Shown here piece after piece: positions 40,909 through 49,838 of a stretch of 64,000 nucleotides of DNA (positions are counted from its first letter, which is position 1; the number at the start of each line of letters is the position of its first letter). The position numbers and the translations under genes were made by a program. This DNA comes from an uncultured Bacteroides sp. (GTDB lineage Bacteria > Bacteroidota > Bacteroidia > Bacteroidales > Bacteroidaceae): the NCBI GenBank assembly GCA_902492205.1, contig CABUKU010000009.1, positions 1 through 64,000 on the forward strand, written 5' to 3'. Below the pieces are notes generated by a model. It was not told the origin of the DNA, ran no database searches, and worked only from the letters and a program-made list of their open reading frames with translations.

Positions 40909-41955
40909 ATGGAGGATAAGAAACAGATTGTATTTATTGTAAACCCTATTTCGGGCACGCATAATAAGGCTGCTATACTTAATTTAATAAATGATAGAAT
41001 TGATAAAGAACGGTATGAATACCAGATTATTCGTACCGAGAGAGCTGGTCATGCAATAGAAATTGCTGCCGAAGCAGCAGCAAACCATGTGTACATGGCA
41101 GTAGCCATTGGCGGCGACGGAACTATCAACGAAATAGCGCGTTCGCTTATCCACACGGAAACAGCTTTGGGAATTATCCCTTGCGGTTCGGGAAACGGGT
41201 TGGCACGCCATTTGGAAATTCCATTGGATGCCAAAAGAGCTATCGATGTTATTAATAATGGTAAAGTGGCCTGTATAGATTATGGTAAGATCAACGAAAT
41301 TCCTTTCTTTTGTACATGTGGAGTAGGTTTTGATGCTTTTGTCAGCCTTAAATTCGCCAAAGCCGGAAAACGTGGTCCGCTAACTTATCTGGAAAAGACT
41401 CTTCACGAAAGTTTAAATTACAAACCCGAAACTTATGAAATAATAAGTGAAGACGGAACAATGAAATATAAAGCATTCCTGATAGCTTGTGCCAATGCAT
41501 CACAGTATGGCAATAATGCCTACATCGCTCCTCAAGCTTCGTTGAACGACGGACTGATGGATATAACTGTGCTCGAACCTTTTACGGTATTGGATATTCC
41601 TGCTTTATCATTCCAATTATTTAATAAAACATTGGATCAGAATAGCCGGATCAAGACATTCCGATGTAAAAAGCTGCGCATTCAACGAAAAAAAGCAGGA
41701 GTTATTCATTTTGACGGCGATCCTGTCATGACCGGTAATGAAATTGATGTAGAACTTATACCACACGGACTTAACGTTGTAATCCCCGAAAAGAAAAAAA
41801 GTAAAAAGAAAGAAGCTAATTTCTTACAGCTCATATCAGAGTATATCAGTGAAATCAGATCTATGAACGAGACAATAGTAGAAGATATAAGTAACAAGAA
41901 CAAAGCTTTAATAAATAAGAATAAAGAATTTATCAAGAAACTGACTAAAATGTAA
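40909..41955 (+). CDS. Diacylglycerol/sphingosine-type lipid kinase
   Basis: From the ATG at 40909 this is a 348-residue kinase of the DAGK catalytic family. It shows FIVNPISGTHNKA, the nucleotide loop AIGGDGTINEIARSL, and the lipid/nucleotide site GIIPCGSGNGLARHLEIP. A C-terminal beta domain follows, and then a basic helical tail (KKSKKKEANFLQLI ... IKKLTKM) that is unusual and may bind membranes. It likely phosphorylates a membrane lipid; divergent placement next to spt makes a sphingoid base a reasonable candidate. Substrate unproven. Confidence 0.85.
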   Translation: MEDKKQIVFIVNPISGTHNKAAILNLINDRIDKERYEYQIIRTERAGHAIEIAAEAAANHVYMAVAIGGDGTINEIARSLIHTETALGIIPCGSGNGLARHLEIPLDAKRAIDVINNGKVACIDYGKINEIPFFCTCGVGFDAFVSLKFAKAGKRGPLTYLEKTLHESLNYKPETYEIISEDGTMKYKAFLIACANASQYGNNAYIAPQASLNDGLMDITVLEPFTVLDIPALSFQLFNKTLDQNSRIKTFRCKKLRIQRKKAGVIHFDGDPVMTGNEIDVELIPHGLNVVIPEKKKSKKKEANFLQLISEYISEIRSMNETIVEDISNKNKALINKNKEFIKKLTKM

Positions 41956-41956
41956 T

Positions 41957-42661
41957 TTACATTTTAAGGTAGAACTCTTTAGTCAGTTCTATATATTCTT
42001 TACTATACTGATGTCGCGCCATCTCTACCAACAGTTCATCCTCTTTATATCCGGTTTGCCGGAAACTAAAGGATAGCAAAGCTCTCTTGGGTAGTGCATC
42101 TGGCTTAGTGATTACATAAGTCTTTTTTATTAAATACAGTCCATTCCGGGATGCAAAACCCTGTATGGATTCTACAGCTTCTGTTGGAATTATTAAAGAA
42201 AAGCGTCCGTTTTCCGATAATAATTTGCTTGCCTTCTCAACTAAATCCCAATAAGTAAGATTTCCTGCGTGGCGGGCCATTGTTCTTTGTTCATCAGGAC
42301 ATTGCTGAGAATCAACAAAATAAGGGGGATTCGACACGATTAAATCGAACTTTTTTACCAAATGAAAATTTATAAAATCTTCTTGTACTACTTCTATCCT
42401 ATCTTGCCACGGAGAACGTGAAACATTCTCTTTTGCCTGTTCCACTGCGTCACTATCAACCTCAACTGCCATTATATGTGCCCGACATCTTTGCGCAATC
42501 ATTAGAGCAACCAATCCGGTTCCTGTTCCTATATCCAGTACAGAGCAGACATCGGAGACATCTGCCCACGCTCCTAACAAAACTCCGTCTGTACCTACTT
42601 TCATGGCACATTTATCATGCCACACAGTAAATTGTTTGAATTGAAAATATGGATTCGGCAT
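41957..42661 (-). CDS. trmN6: tRNA1(Val) A37 N6-methyltransferase
   Basis: A class I methyltransferase that modifies A37 of tRNA-Val (YfiC/TrmN6). From the ATG at 42661 it has 234 residues starting MPNPYFQFKQFTVWHDKCAMKVGTDGVLLGAW, which matches the family N-terminus. The SAM loop is LDIGTGTGLVALM and the catalytic motif NPPY is in LIVSNPPYFVDS. A longer frame from 42703 adds 14 residues without family resemblance. It is convergent with the lipid-kinase gene (1 bp between stops). Confidence 0.88.
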   Translation of the reverse strand: MPNPYFQFKQFTVWHDKCAMKVGTDGVLLGAWADVSDVCSVLDIGTGTGLVALMIAQRCRAHIMAVEVDSDAVEQAKENVSRSPWQDRIEVVQEDFINFHLVKKFDLIVSNPPYFVDSQQCPDEQRTMARHAGNLTYWDLVEKASKLLSENGRFSLIIPTEAVESIQGFASRNGLYLIKKTYVITKPDALPKRALLSFSFRQTGYKEDELLVEMARHQYSKEYIELTKEFYLKM

Positions 42662-42789
42662 TGCTAATAAATCAAGATTTTCGCCAAAAATAGATAAAAA
42701 CATCGGAAACCTTACCCTATTCCGGTAATATTTGGCACAACTATTGTATATTTCTACGAGAGGTGTTTTATTTTTAATAAAGAATAGAT

Positions 42790-42797
42790 TACCTTTG
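42790..42797 (+). promoter_or_regulatory. lon -7 box
   Basis: TACCTTTG, 52 bp before the lon ATG. It lies inside the longer open frame and supports the internal start. Confidence 0.6.
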
Positions 42798-42848
42798 CAA
42801 TCGATTTTACAGAACTGTCAGTTTTACATAAATCACAAAACAAATAAA

Positions 42849-45314
42849 ATGATTAAAAAGAGTTATTTAAGCGAATTGGAAGATTCAAACGATAATGTTT
42901 TCTCATTAATAGCCGATTATGACGGAAATGAAGAACAGATGCCCGATATTGATATAGATGGAAATCTTCCTGTCCTGCCTTTACGAAATATGGTATTGTT
43001 TCCCGGAGTAATTCTTCCTGTAGCCATCGGAAGAAAATCATCTTTGAAATTGATACATGATGCAGACAAAAAAAATAAATATATTGCTGTAGTATGCCAG
43101 AAAAGTGCAGAAACTGAAAATCCTTCATTGGAAGATCTTCATACAATCGGAACTATTGCCAAAATAGTTCGCGTATTGGAAATGCCGGATCAGACTACAA
43201 CAGTCATTCTGCAAGGGCTAAAACGGCTGGAACTAACAAGCATTACTGAAACTTTCCCTTACACTATGGGAACTGTAAACTTGTTGAATGAAATTCTTCC
43301 ACCGAAAGACAACAGAGAATTTGAAGCTCTTGTCGAGTCATGCAAGGATCTTACCATTCGTTTCATTAAGACTTCCGATATATTACATCAGGAATCTGCA
43401 TTTGCTATTAAGAACATTAATAATAAAATGTTTTTGATAAACTTCATCTGCACCAATCTTCCTTTAAAAAAGGATGAAAAGGTAGAGTTGTTGCAAATGA
43501 GTTCATTGCAAGACAGAGCATATCGCTTGCTTGAGATATTGAACCGTGAAGTGCAATTAGCAGAAATAAAAGCATCTATCCAGATGCGTACACGTGAAGA
43601 CATAGATCAGCAGCAAAGGGAATATTTCCTTCAACAGCAGATAAAGAATATCCAGGATGAACTGGGCGGAAGCGGACAAGAACAGGAAATTGAGGAAATG
43701 CGCATCAAAGGTGATCAGATGCACTGGAATGCAGAAATCCGGGAAACTTTCAGAAAAGAATTAGCTAAACTGGAACGTACCCATCCTCAATCACCTGATT
43801 ATAACGTTCAATTAAACTATTTGCAGACAATGCTCAGTCTGCCGTGGAACACATATACAACAGACAATTTCAATCTAAAAAGTGCGGAAAAGACTTTGAA
43901 CAAAGACCATTACGGTTTGGAAAAAGTAAAAGAACGTATATTGGAACATTTGGCCGTACTGAAATTAAAGGGAGATTTAAAATCCCCTATTATCTGCCTG
44001 TATGGTCCTCCGGGGGTAGGTAAAACATCATTAGGGAAATCAATAGCGAATGCTTTAAAGAGAAAATACATCCGCATGTCTTTGGGAGGTGTGCATGATG
44101 AAGCTGAAATCCGCGGTCACAGAAAGACATATATCGGTGCCATGCCGGGACGTATTGTCAAAGGCTTAATTAAAGCCGGTTCGTCTAATCCGGTATTTAT
44201 CCTCGATGAAATTGATAAAGTGAGTTCCGACCGTCAGGGAGATCCTTCTTCTGCTTTGCTTGAAGTGCTCGATCCTGAACAAAACAATGCTTTCCATGAT
44301 AACTTCCTGGATGTGGACTATGATTTATCGAAAGTAATGTTTATCGCGACAGCCAATAATCTGAATACAATACCTCAACCGCTGCTTGACCGTATGGAGC
44401 TTATTGAGGTAAGTGGTTATATTACGGAAGAAAAAATAGAAATAGCCCGCAAACATCTTATACCGAAAGAGATGGAAGCCAACGGTTTCAAAAAAGATGA
44501 AATCAAAATTGCCAAAGATGCTATCGAAGCAATTATTGAATCATATACTCGTGAATCGGGCGTACGTGAACTGGAAAAGAAAATCAGTAAAATATTCCGT
44601 AAATGTGCACGTCAATATGCAACAGACGGATATATTCTATATCATGATATTAAAAAAGGAGATTTGCAAGAACTTCTTGGAACACCGGAATATACAAAAG
44701 ACAAATATCAAGGTAATGATTACGCAGGAGTAGTTACCGGATTGGCATGGACTGCCGTAGGTGGTGAAATACTATTTGTAGAAACTAGTTTAAGCCGTGG
44801 TAAAGGAGGAAAACTCACTCTTACCGGAAACTTAGGAGATGTGATGAAAGAATCGGCTATGCTGGCTTTGGAATATCTAAAAGCACATTCAACATTGCTG
44901 AATATCGATGAGAGTATTTTCGATAATTGGAATATACATATCCACGTTCCCGAAGGAGCCATTCCTAAAGACGGTCCTTCTGCAGGTATCACTATGGCAA
45001 CTTCCCTTGCATCGGCACTCACACAACGAAAAGTGAAAGAAAACCTTGCCATGACAGGCGAAATTACCTTACGTGGAAAAGTTCTTCCCGTTGGTGGCAT
45101 TAAAGAAAAGATTCTTGCTGCAAAGCGTGCAGGAATTAAAGAAATTATCTTATGTGAAGAGAACAGAAAAAATATCGATGAAATTCAAAGTATATATTTG
45201 AAAGGACTTACATTCCATTATGTAAATGATATCAAAGAAGTATTTGCTCTGGCATTGACAAACGAAAAAGTAAAAGATGCTATAGATTTCACCGTACATA
45301 AAACTGCCAATTAA
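42849..45314 (+). CDS. lon: Endopeptidase La (Lon protease)
   Basis: An ATP-dependent protease that removes misfolded and regulatory proteins. From the ATG at 42849 it has 821 residues, normal for Lon. In order: the N-terminal LON substrate domain (LPVLPLRNMVLFPGVILPV), coiled-coil helices, AAA+ module with Walker A GPPGVGKTS and Walker B VFILDEIDK, and the protease domain with the catalytic Ser in PKDGPSAGITM and Lys downstream in GGIKEKILAAKRAG. An open frame 39 codons upstream crosses the promoter and is not used. It is followed by a strong hairpin. Confidence 0.97.
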   Translation: MIKKSYLSELEDSNDNVFSLIADYDGNEEQMPDIDIDGNLPVLPLRNMVLFPGVILPVAIGRKSSLKLIHDADKKNKYIAVVCQKSAETENPSLEDLHTIGTIAKIVRVLEMPDQTTTVILQGLKRLELTSITETFPYTMGTVNLLNEILPPKDNREFEALVESCKDLTIRFIKTSDILHQESAFAIKNINNKMFLINFICTNLPLKKDEKVELLQMSSLQDRAYRLLEILNREVQLAEIKASIQMRTREDIDQQQREYFLQQQIKNIQDELGGSGQEQEIEEMRIKGDQMHWNAEIRETFRKELAKLERTHPQSPDYNVQLNYLQTMLSLPWNTYTTDNFNLKSAEKTLNKDHYGLEKVKERILEHLAVLKLKGDLKSPIICLYGPPGVGKTSLGKSIANALKRKYIRMSLGGVHDEAEIRGHRKTYIGAMPGRIVKGLIKAGSSNPVFILDEIDKVSSDRQGDPSSALLEVLDPEQNNAFHDNFLDVDYDLSKVMFIATANNLNTIPQPLLDRMELIEVSGYITEEKIEIARKHLIPKEMEANGFKKDEIKIAKDAIEAIIESYTRESGVRELEKKISKIFRKCARQYATDGYILYHDIKKGDLQELLGTPEYTKDKYQGNDYAGVVTGLAWTAVGGEILFVETSLSRGKGGKLTLTGNLGDVMKESAMLALEYLKAHSTLLNIDESIFDNWNIHIHVPEGAIPKDGPSAGITMATSLASALTQRKVKENLAMTGEITLRGKVLPVGGIKEKILAAKRAGIKEIILCEENRKNIDEIQSIYLKGLTFHYVNDIKEVFALALTNEKVKDAIDFTVHKTAN

Positions 45315-45319
45315 TAACG

Positions 45320-45377
45320 AACGGCAATTAAAACCGGATGATTATGAGATGTATCATATCCGTTTTTAATTGCCGTT
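45320..45377. terminator. Terminator after lon
   Basis: Long arms AACGGCAATTAAAA and TTTTAATTGCCGTT with an inner stem CGGAT/ATCCG (one mismatch between). The U-run is weak, so termination strength is uncertain. Confidence 0.6.
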
Positions 45378-45398
45378 ATTTCTTAAACTATTAAATTT

Positions 45399-46529
45399 AT
45401 GACTTTCGACCTACAATACACAGATTCTAAAACAAATGCACGTGCGGGACTGATTACCACTGACCATGGACAGATAGAGACTCCTATATTTATGCCTGTC
45501 GGAACAATCGGATCAGTAAAAGGTGTCCATGTAACCGAACTTAAAGAAGATATTAAAGCTCAAATCATTTTGGGAAATACTTATCACCTTTATTTACGTC
45601 CGGGATTAGATGTATTGGAAAAGGCAGGAGGCTTACATAAATTTAATGGCTTTGACCGCCCTATGTTGACTGATAGCGGTGGATTCCAGGTATTTTCCCT
45701 TTCGGGCATTCGTAAATTAAGAGAAGAAGGAGCTGAATTCCGCTCACATATCGATGGTTCAAAGCATATTTTCACTCCCGAAAAAGTGATGGATATTGAA
45801 CGTATCATTGGTGCAGACATAATGATGGCATTCGATGAATGTCCTCCAGGAGATTCAGACTACGAATATGCTAAAAAGTCATTGGGACTTACGCATCGTT
45901 GGTTAGACAGATGTATTCAACGTTTCAATGAAACTGAACCTAAATATGGTTATAACCAATCATTATTTCCTATTGTGCAAGGATGTGTATATCCCGACCT
46001 GCGTAAGAAATCTGCCGAATTCATCGCATCCAAAGGATGTGACGGAAATGCAATCGGCGGTCTTGCTGTTGGAGAACCGGTAGATAAAATGTACGAAATG
46101 ATAGAATTAGTCAACGAAATCTTACCTAAAGATAAGCCTCGCTATTTAATGGGTGTAGGTACTCCGGTCAATATTCTGGAAGGAATAGAACGGGGAGTTG
46201 ACATGTTCGATTGTGTAATGCCCACCCGCAATGGAAGAAACGGAATGCTTTTCACAAAAGACGGCATTATCAATATGAAAAACAAGAAATGGGAAGCAGA
46301 CTTTTCTCCTATTGAAGCAGACGGGGCCTCTCATGTAGATACTCTTTACAGCAAAGCATACCTGAGACATTTGTTCCATGCACAAGAATTACTGGCTATG
46401 CAAATAGCTTCTATTCATAACCTTGCATTCTACTTATGGCTCGTGGGTGAAGCACGCAAGCACATCATTGCAGGAGATTTCTCCACCTGGAAACCAATGA
46501 TGGTGAAACGTGTATCAACAAGATTATAA
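45399..46529 (+). CDS. tgt: tRNA-guanine transglycosylase
   Basis: Tgt exchanges G34 for preQ1 in tRNAs with GUN anticodons on the way to queuosine. The 376-residue TIM-barrel protein shows TDSGGFQVFSL (Asp92), the substrate loop GGLAVGEP and the nucleophile segment DMFDCVMPTRNGR. The C-terminal zinc-site region, which in most bacteria reads CxCxxC with a later His, reads ADGASHVDTLYSKAYL here: all three cysteines are missing. The fold and catalytic residues are otherwise intact. It is followed after 12 bp by lptG. Confidence 0.95.
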   Translation: MTFDLQYTDSKTNARAGLITTDHGQIETPIFMPVGTIGSVKGVHVTELKEDIKAQIILGNTYHLYLRPGLDVLEKAGGLHKFNGFDRPMLTDSGGFQVFSLSGIRKLREEGAEFRSHIDGSKHIFTPEKVMDIERIIGADIMMAFDECPPGDSDYEYAKKSLGLTHRWLDRCIQRFNETEPKYGYNQSLFPIVQGCVYPDLRKKSAEFIASKGCDGNAIGGLAVGEPVDKMYEMIELVNEILPKDKPRYLMGVGTPVNILEGIERGVDMFDCVMPTRNGRNGMLFTKDGIINMKNKKWEADFSPIEADGASHVDTLYSKAYLRHLFHAQELLAMQIASIHNLAFYLWLVGEARKHIIAGDFSTWKPMMVKRVSTRL

Positions 46530-46541
46530 CGACAGAACAGA

Positions 46542-47648
46542 ATGAAAAAGTTATTCGAAGGCAGATTAATCAAACGGCTCGACAGTTACATCATTACCAA
46601 GTTTCTTGGAACATATGTATTTGCCATTGCACTGATTATCTCTATTGCAGTAGTATTCGACTTTAATGAGAAAGTAGACCGTTTCATGGAACATGAGGCT
46701 CCGGCAAAGGCTATTATTTTCGACTACTACATGAATTTTATACCTTATTTTGCAAATCTGTTCAGCCCGTTATTTGTCTTCATTGCAGTTATTTTCTTCA
46801 CCTCAAAACTTGCAGAAAACTCTGAAATCATAGCTATGTTCTCTACCGGCATGAGTTTTAAACGACTTATGCGACCTTATATGATTTCAGCAGCTATCAT
46901 TTCAGTTGTCACTTTCGGATTGGGTTCATACATTATTCCTAAGGGAAGTGTAACCCGTTTGGCATTCGAAGATAAATATTACAAGAAAAGAAAAACCGAT
47001 TATGTGCGTAATGTTCAATTGGAAGTGGATTCAGGTGTTATTGCATACATTGAGAGATATGAAGATTACAATAAAACTGGCTATCGTTTCTCATTAGATA
47101 AGTTTGTTGATAAGAAGCTGGTGTCTCATATGACTGCACGAAGCATCACATATGATACACTCTCTACTCACAAATGGACGGTAAAAGACTATATGATTCG
47201 TGAGCTAAAAGGCATGAAAGAGCATATAAGCAAGGGTGAGCGACTGGATACAACTATTGTCATGGAACCTTCCGATTTCCTTATTATGAAGGGGCAACAA
47301 GATATTATGACCAGTCCGGAACTGAAAGAGTATATAAATAAACAGAAACAACGAGGATTTGCCAATATCAAAGAGTTTGAGATTGAATATTATCGAAGGA
47401 TAGCCATGTCGTTTGCTTCATTTATTCTAACCACTATCGGGCTGTCTTTATCTTCACGCAAAACCAAAGGAGGAATGGGGCTTCACTTGGGTATCGGATT
47501 GGCATTAAGCTTTTCTTATATCTTATTCCAAACAGTCTCGTCGACATTTGCAGTCAACGGCAGTATGCCTCCCATGATTGCAGTGTGGATTCCCAATATT
47601 CTATATACGGGAATTGCAGTTTATTTATATAGGAAAGCTCCCAAATAA
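46542..47648 (+). CDS. LptG/LptF-type lipopolysaccharide export permease
   Basis: A 368-residue YjgP/YjgQ-family inner membrane protein. The N-terminus YIITKFLGTYVFAIALIISIAVV is helix 1; helices also lie near residues 60-90 and 95-125. A periplasmic jellyroll domain covers about 130-270 and three helices close the protein, ending YRKAPK. It works with an LptB ATPase (not in this window) to pull lipopolysaccharide out of the inner membrane. LptF and LptG cannot be told apart by reading; the gene follows tgt closely as is usual in Bacteroidales. Confidence 0.9.
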   Translation: MKKLFEGRLIKRLDSYIITKFLGTYVFAIALIISIAVVFDFNEKVDRFMEHEAPAKAIIFDYYMNFIPYFANLFSPLFVFIAVIFFTSKLAENSEIIAMFSTGMSFKRLMRPYMISAAIISVVTFGLGSYIIPKGSVTRLAFEDKYYKKRKTDYVRNVQLEVDSGVIAYIERYEDYNKTGYRFSLDKFVDKKLVSHMTARSITYDTLSTHKWTVKDYMIRELKGMKEHISKGERLDTTIVMEPSDFLIMKGQQDIMTSPELKEYINKQKQRGFANIKEFEIEYYRRIAMSFASFILTTIGLSLSSRKTKGGMGLHLGIGLALSFSYILFQTVSSTFAVNGSMPPMIAVWIPNILYTGIAVYLYRKAPK

Positions 47649-47674
47649 AAGAATTCAGAATTTATTCATATAAA

Positions 47675-47717
47675 AAAGTCCCGTCGATTTTCCTTGACAG
47701 AAAATCAACGGGACTTT
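47675..47717. terminator. Bidirectional terminator
   Basis: Arms AAAGTCCCGTcGATTTTC and GAAAATCaACGGGACTTT around a short loop. It is shared by lptG and the convergent redoxin gene. Confidence 0.88.
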
Positions 47718-47760
47718 ATCTTTTTGTTGTATTGTTCTTTTCCTAATTAATCGCCTAATA

Positions 47761-48255
47761 TTAATTTAGGTAGGAAGAAAGGTTGGATGCAGAAATATTC
47801 TTAGCGATAATAACGCCTCTTTCATCCAATAAATAGTTATTAAACCCTTTGTTTAAACGATATGTTTCAAACAATTTAGAGTCTTCGCCGCTTGTTTCCA
47901 CGAAACAATTTGGAGTCACTATTTGATCTTTTCTAACGGTTTCATCGAATATAGACTTGTATTCGTCAAATGAAACTGAAACCATTTCTACGTTTTTGGA
48001 AGTAGCTTTCAACGCATTATTTAAACTTACGTTATTCATTCTTGATTGCGCATCATAACTTGCCCAAAAACTAAGCAGTACATATTTACCCTTTAAAGAG
48101 TTTAAGTCTAACTGCTTTCCATCGAGAGTAGTTCCGACCTTGAAATCCGGAGCTACATCTCCCACGCTCAAACCACCGGTGGGTTTGTCTTTTTCTACAA
48201 ATGAAGTCAAGGAACTAATAAATAATACAACAAAAATCCATTTTACATATTTCAT
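47761..48255 (-). CDS. Exported redoxin-like protein lacking the CxxC motif
   Basis: A 164-residue protein with a signal peptide (MKYVKWIFVVLFISSLTSFV) and a thioredoxin/AhpC-type fold: VGDVAPDFKV, LDLNSLKGKYVLLSFWASYDAQSR, then VEMVSVSFDE. The active site that normally reads FWATWCxPCR is WASYDAQSR, with no cysteines; the only Cys in the mature protein is in TPNCFVE. It is therefore not a thiol oxidoreductase of the usual kind and may be a binding or structural paralogue. It has a long structured leader. Confidence 0.82.
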   Translation of the reverse strand: MKYVKWIFVVLFISSLTSFVEKDKPTGGLSVGDVAPDFKVGTTLDGKQLDLNSLKGKYVLLSFWASYDAQSRMNNVSLNNALKATSKNVEMVSVSFDEYKSIFDETVRKDQIVTPNCFVETSGEDSKLFETYRLNKGFNNYLLDERGVIIAKNISASNLSSYLN

Positions 48256-48385
48256 GTAATTCGGTTTTAGTTAATACTATCCGGGACTGCCCTTAAACAG
48301 TGGTTTCTACCCGGAACATTATCTTGCTTTTACCCTCTCTATAACAGAGAACCTATTGAAAATCAAAGCATTTAATTTTGAAACC
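48256..48385 (-). other. Structured 5' leader of the redoxin-like gene
   Basis: The transcript predicted from the -7 box at 48391-48398 has about 130 nt before the ATG. On the minus strand it contains CCGGG...CCCGG closing a stem with an inner ACTG/CAGT helix (about 48277-48322) and a second hairpin CTCT...AGAG just upstream. No Rfam class is recognised by eye. It might be an RNA regulator or only a stable leader. Confidence 0.4.
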
Positions 48386-48390
48386 GATTG

Positions 48391-48398
48391 CAAAGGTA
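48391..48398 (-). promoter_or_regulatory. -7 box of the redoxin-like gene
   Basis: Minus-strand TACCTTTG, 136 bp before the ATG. Confidence 0.55.
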
Positions 48399-48559
48399 AA
48401 TACAAATAGTTTATATTTCCAAATAAACAAGCAAAAAAGGTGTTTTTTCACCCTATATTTTTATGTTATTTAGCATAAAATCTTTTCAAACGGCCTAAAT
48501 TTAACAATAAAGCCAGTGATTAAATTAATGATTTTACCTCATGGAACTATTATTTTCCT

Positions 48560-48567
48560 TACTTTTG
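48560..48567 (+). promoter_or_regulatory. serB -7 box
   Basis: TACTTTTG, 23 bp before the serB ATG. Confidence 0.6.
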
Positions 48568-48590
48568 CATTTCAAAGAAATTAGATAATT

Positions 48591-49826
48591 ATGAGCAATA
48601 CCAATACAGAGTTAATACTTATCCGCATCACTGGCGAAGACCGCCCCGGCTTAACAGCATCTGTTACGGAAATACTTTCCAAATACGATGTTACTATTCT
48701 AGATATAGGCCAAGCAGATATTCACAATACCCTTTCACTTGGAATACTTTTCAAAACAGAAGAAAAGTATTCAGGTCATATCATGAAAGAATTGTTGTTT
48801 AAAGCATCTTCTTTAGGTATCACCATTCGCTTCTACCCTATTTCTGTGGAAGAATATGAGAATTGGGTAAACATGCAAGGGAAAAACAGATATATTCTCA
48901 CTCTGTTAGGTAGAAAATTATCGGCTAAACAAATATCTGCTGTTACACGCATCATAGCAGAGCAAGGAATGAACATCGATGCCATCAAACGCCTCACCGG
49001 GCGTATTCCACTTGATGAATGCAAAGCCAACATTCGTGCTTGTATTGAACTCTCTGTTCGCGGTACTCCCAAAGATCGAACAGTTATGCAAGCACAATTA
49101 CTAAAATTAGCAAGCGAACTGGAAATGGATTACTCCTTCCAGCAAGATAATATGTATCGCCGCATGCGTCGTTTGATATGCTTCGATATGGATTCTACAT
49201 TAATAGAAACAGAGGTTATCGACGAACTGGCTATACGTGCAGGCGTAGGCAACGAAGTAAAAGCTATTACCGAACGTGCTATGCGTGGAGAAATTGATTT
49301 TACGGAAAGTTTCCGCGAACGTGTAGCTTTGCTTAAAGGTTTGGATGAATCAGTGATGAAGGACATAGCAGAAAACCTTCCTATTACAGAGGGAGTGGAT
49401 CGTCTGATGTTCGTTTTAAAAAGATATGGATATAAAATAGCTATATTATCGGGAGGTTTTACCTACTTTGGCAATTACCTGAAACAAAAATATGGCATTG
49501 ACTATGTTTATGCCAATGAACTGGAAATAATGGATGGCAAACTCACCGGAAATTATTTAGGTGATGTGGTAGACGGCAAACGTAAAGCCGAACTGCTAAA
49601 ACTTATTGCTCAAGTGGAAAAAGTAGATATAGCTCAAACAATAGCTGTGGGCGACGGTGCCAATGACCTTCCTATGCTTGCCGAAGCAGGATTGGGAATT
49701 GCTTTCCATGCAAAGCCGAAAGTTGTAGCAAATGCTAAACAATCCATTAATACTATCGGGCTCGATGGAGTTCTTTATTTCTTGGGTTTCAAAGATTCTT
49801 ATCTGGAAGAACGAGGAAAATTATAA
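48591..49826 (+). CDS. serB: Phosphoserine phosphatase with N-terminal ACT domains
   Basis: SerB makes L-serine from phosphoserine. The 411-residue protein has two N-terminal ACT domains (about residues 6-80 and 95-175; ITGEDRPGLTASVTEIL and LLGRKLSAKQISAVTRI) and then a HAD phosphatase: motif I FDMDSTLIETE (about residue 200), motif II ILSGGF, motif III/IV VAVGDGANDLPML (seen as IAVGDGANDLPML). The ACT part probably gives allosteric control by serine. A gap of 12 bp precedes the helicase gene, so they may be cotranscribed. Confidence 0.95.
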   Translation: MSNTNTELILIRITGEDRPGLTASVTEILSKYDVTILDIGQADIHNTLSLGILFKTEEKYSGHIMKELLFKASSLGITIRFYPISVEEYENWVNMQGKNRYILTLLGRKLSAKQISAVTRIIAEQGMNIDAIKRLTGRIPLDECKANIRACIELSVRGTPKDRTVMQAQLLKLASELEMDYSFQQDNMYRRMRRLICFDMDSTLIETEVIDELAIRAGVGNEVKAITERAMRGEIDFTESFRERVALLKGLDESVMKDIAENLPITEGVDRLMFVLKRYGYKIAILSGGFTYFGNYLKQKYGIDYVYANELEIMDGKLTGNYLGDVVDGKRKAELLKLIAQVEKVDIAQTIAVGDGANDLPMLAEAGLGIAFHAKPKVVANAKQSINTIGLDGVLYFLGFKDSYLEERGKL

Positions 49827-49838
49827 TCTATTTGTAAA

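Noticed and set aside
42732..42848. Longer Lon from 42732
   Set aside because: The extension crosses a TACCTTTG promoter box and has no similarity to the Lon N-terminus.
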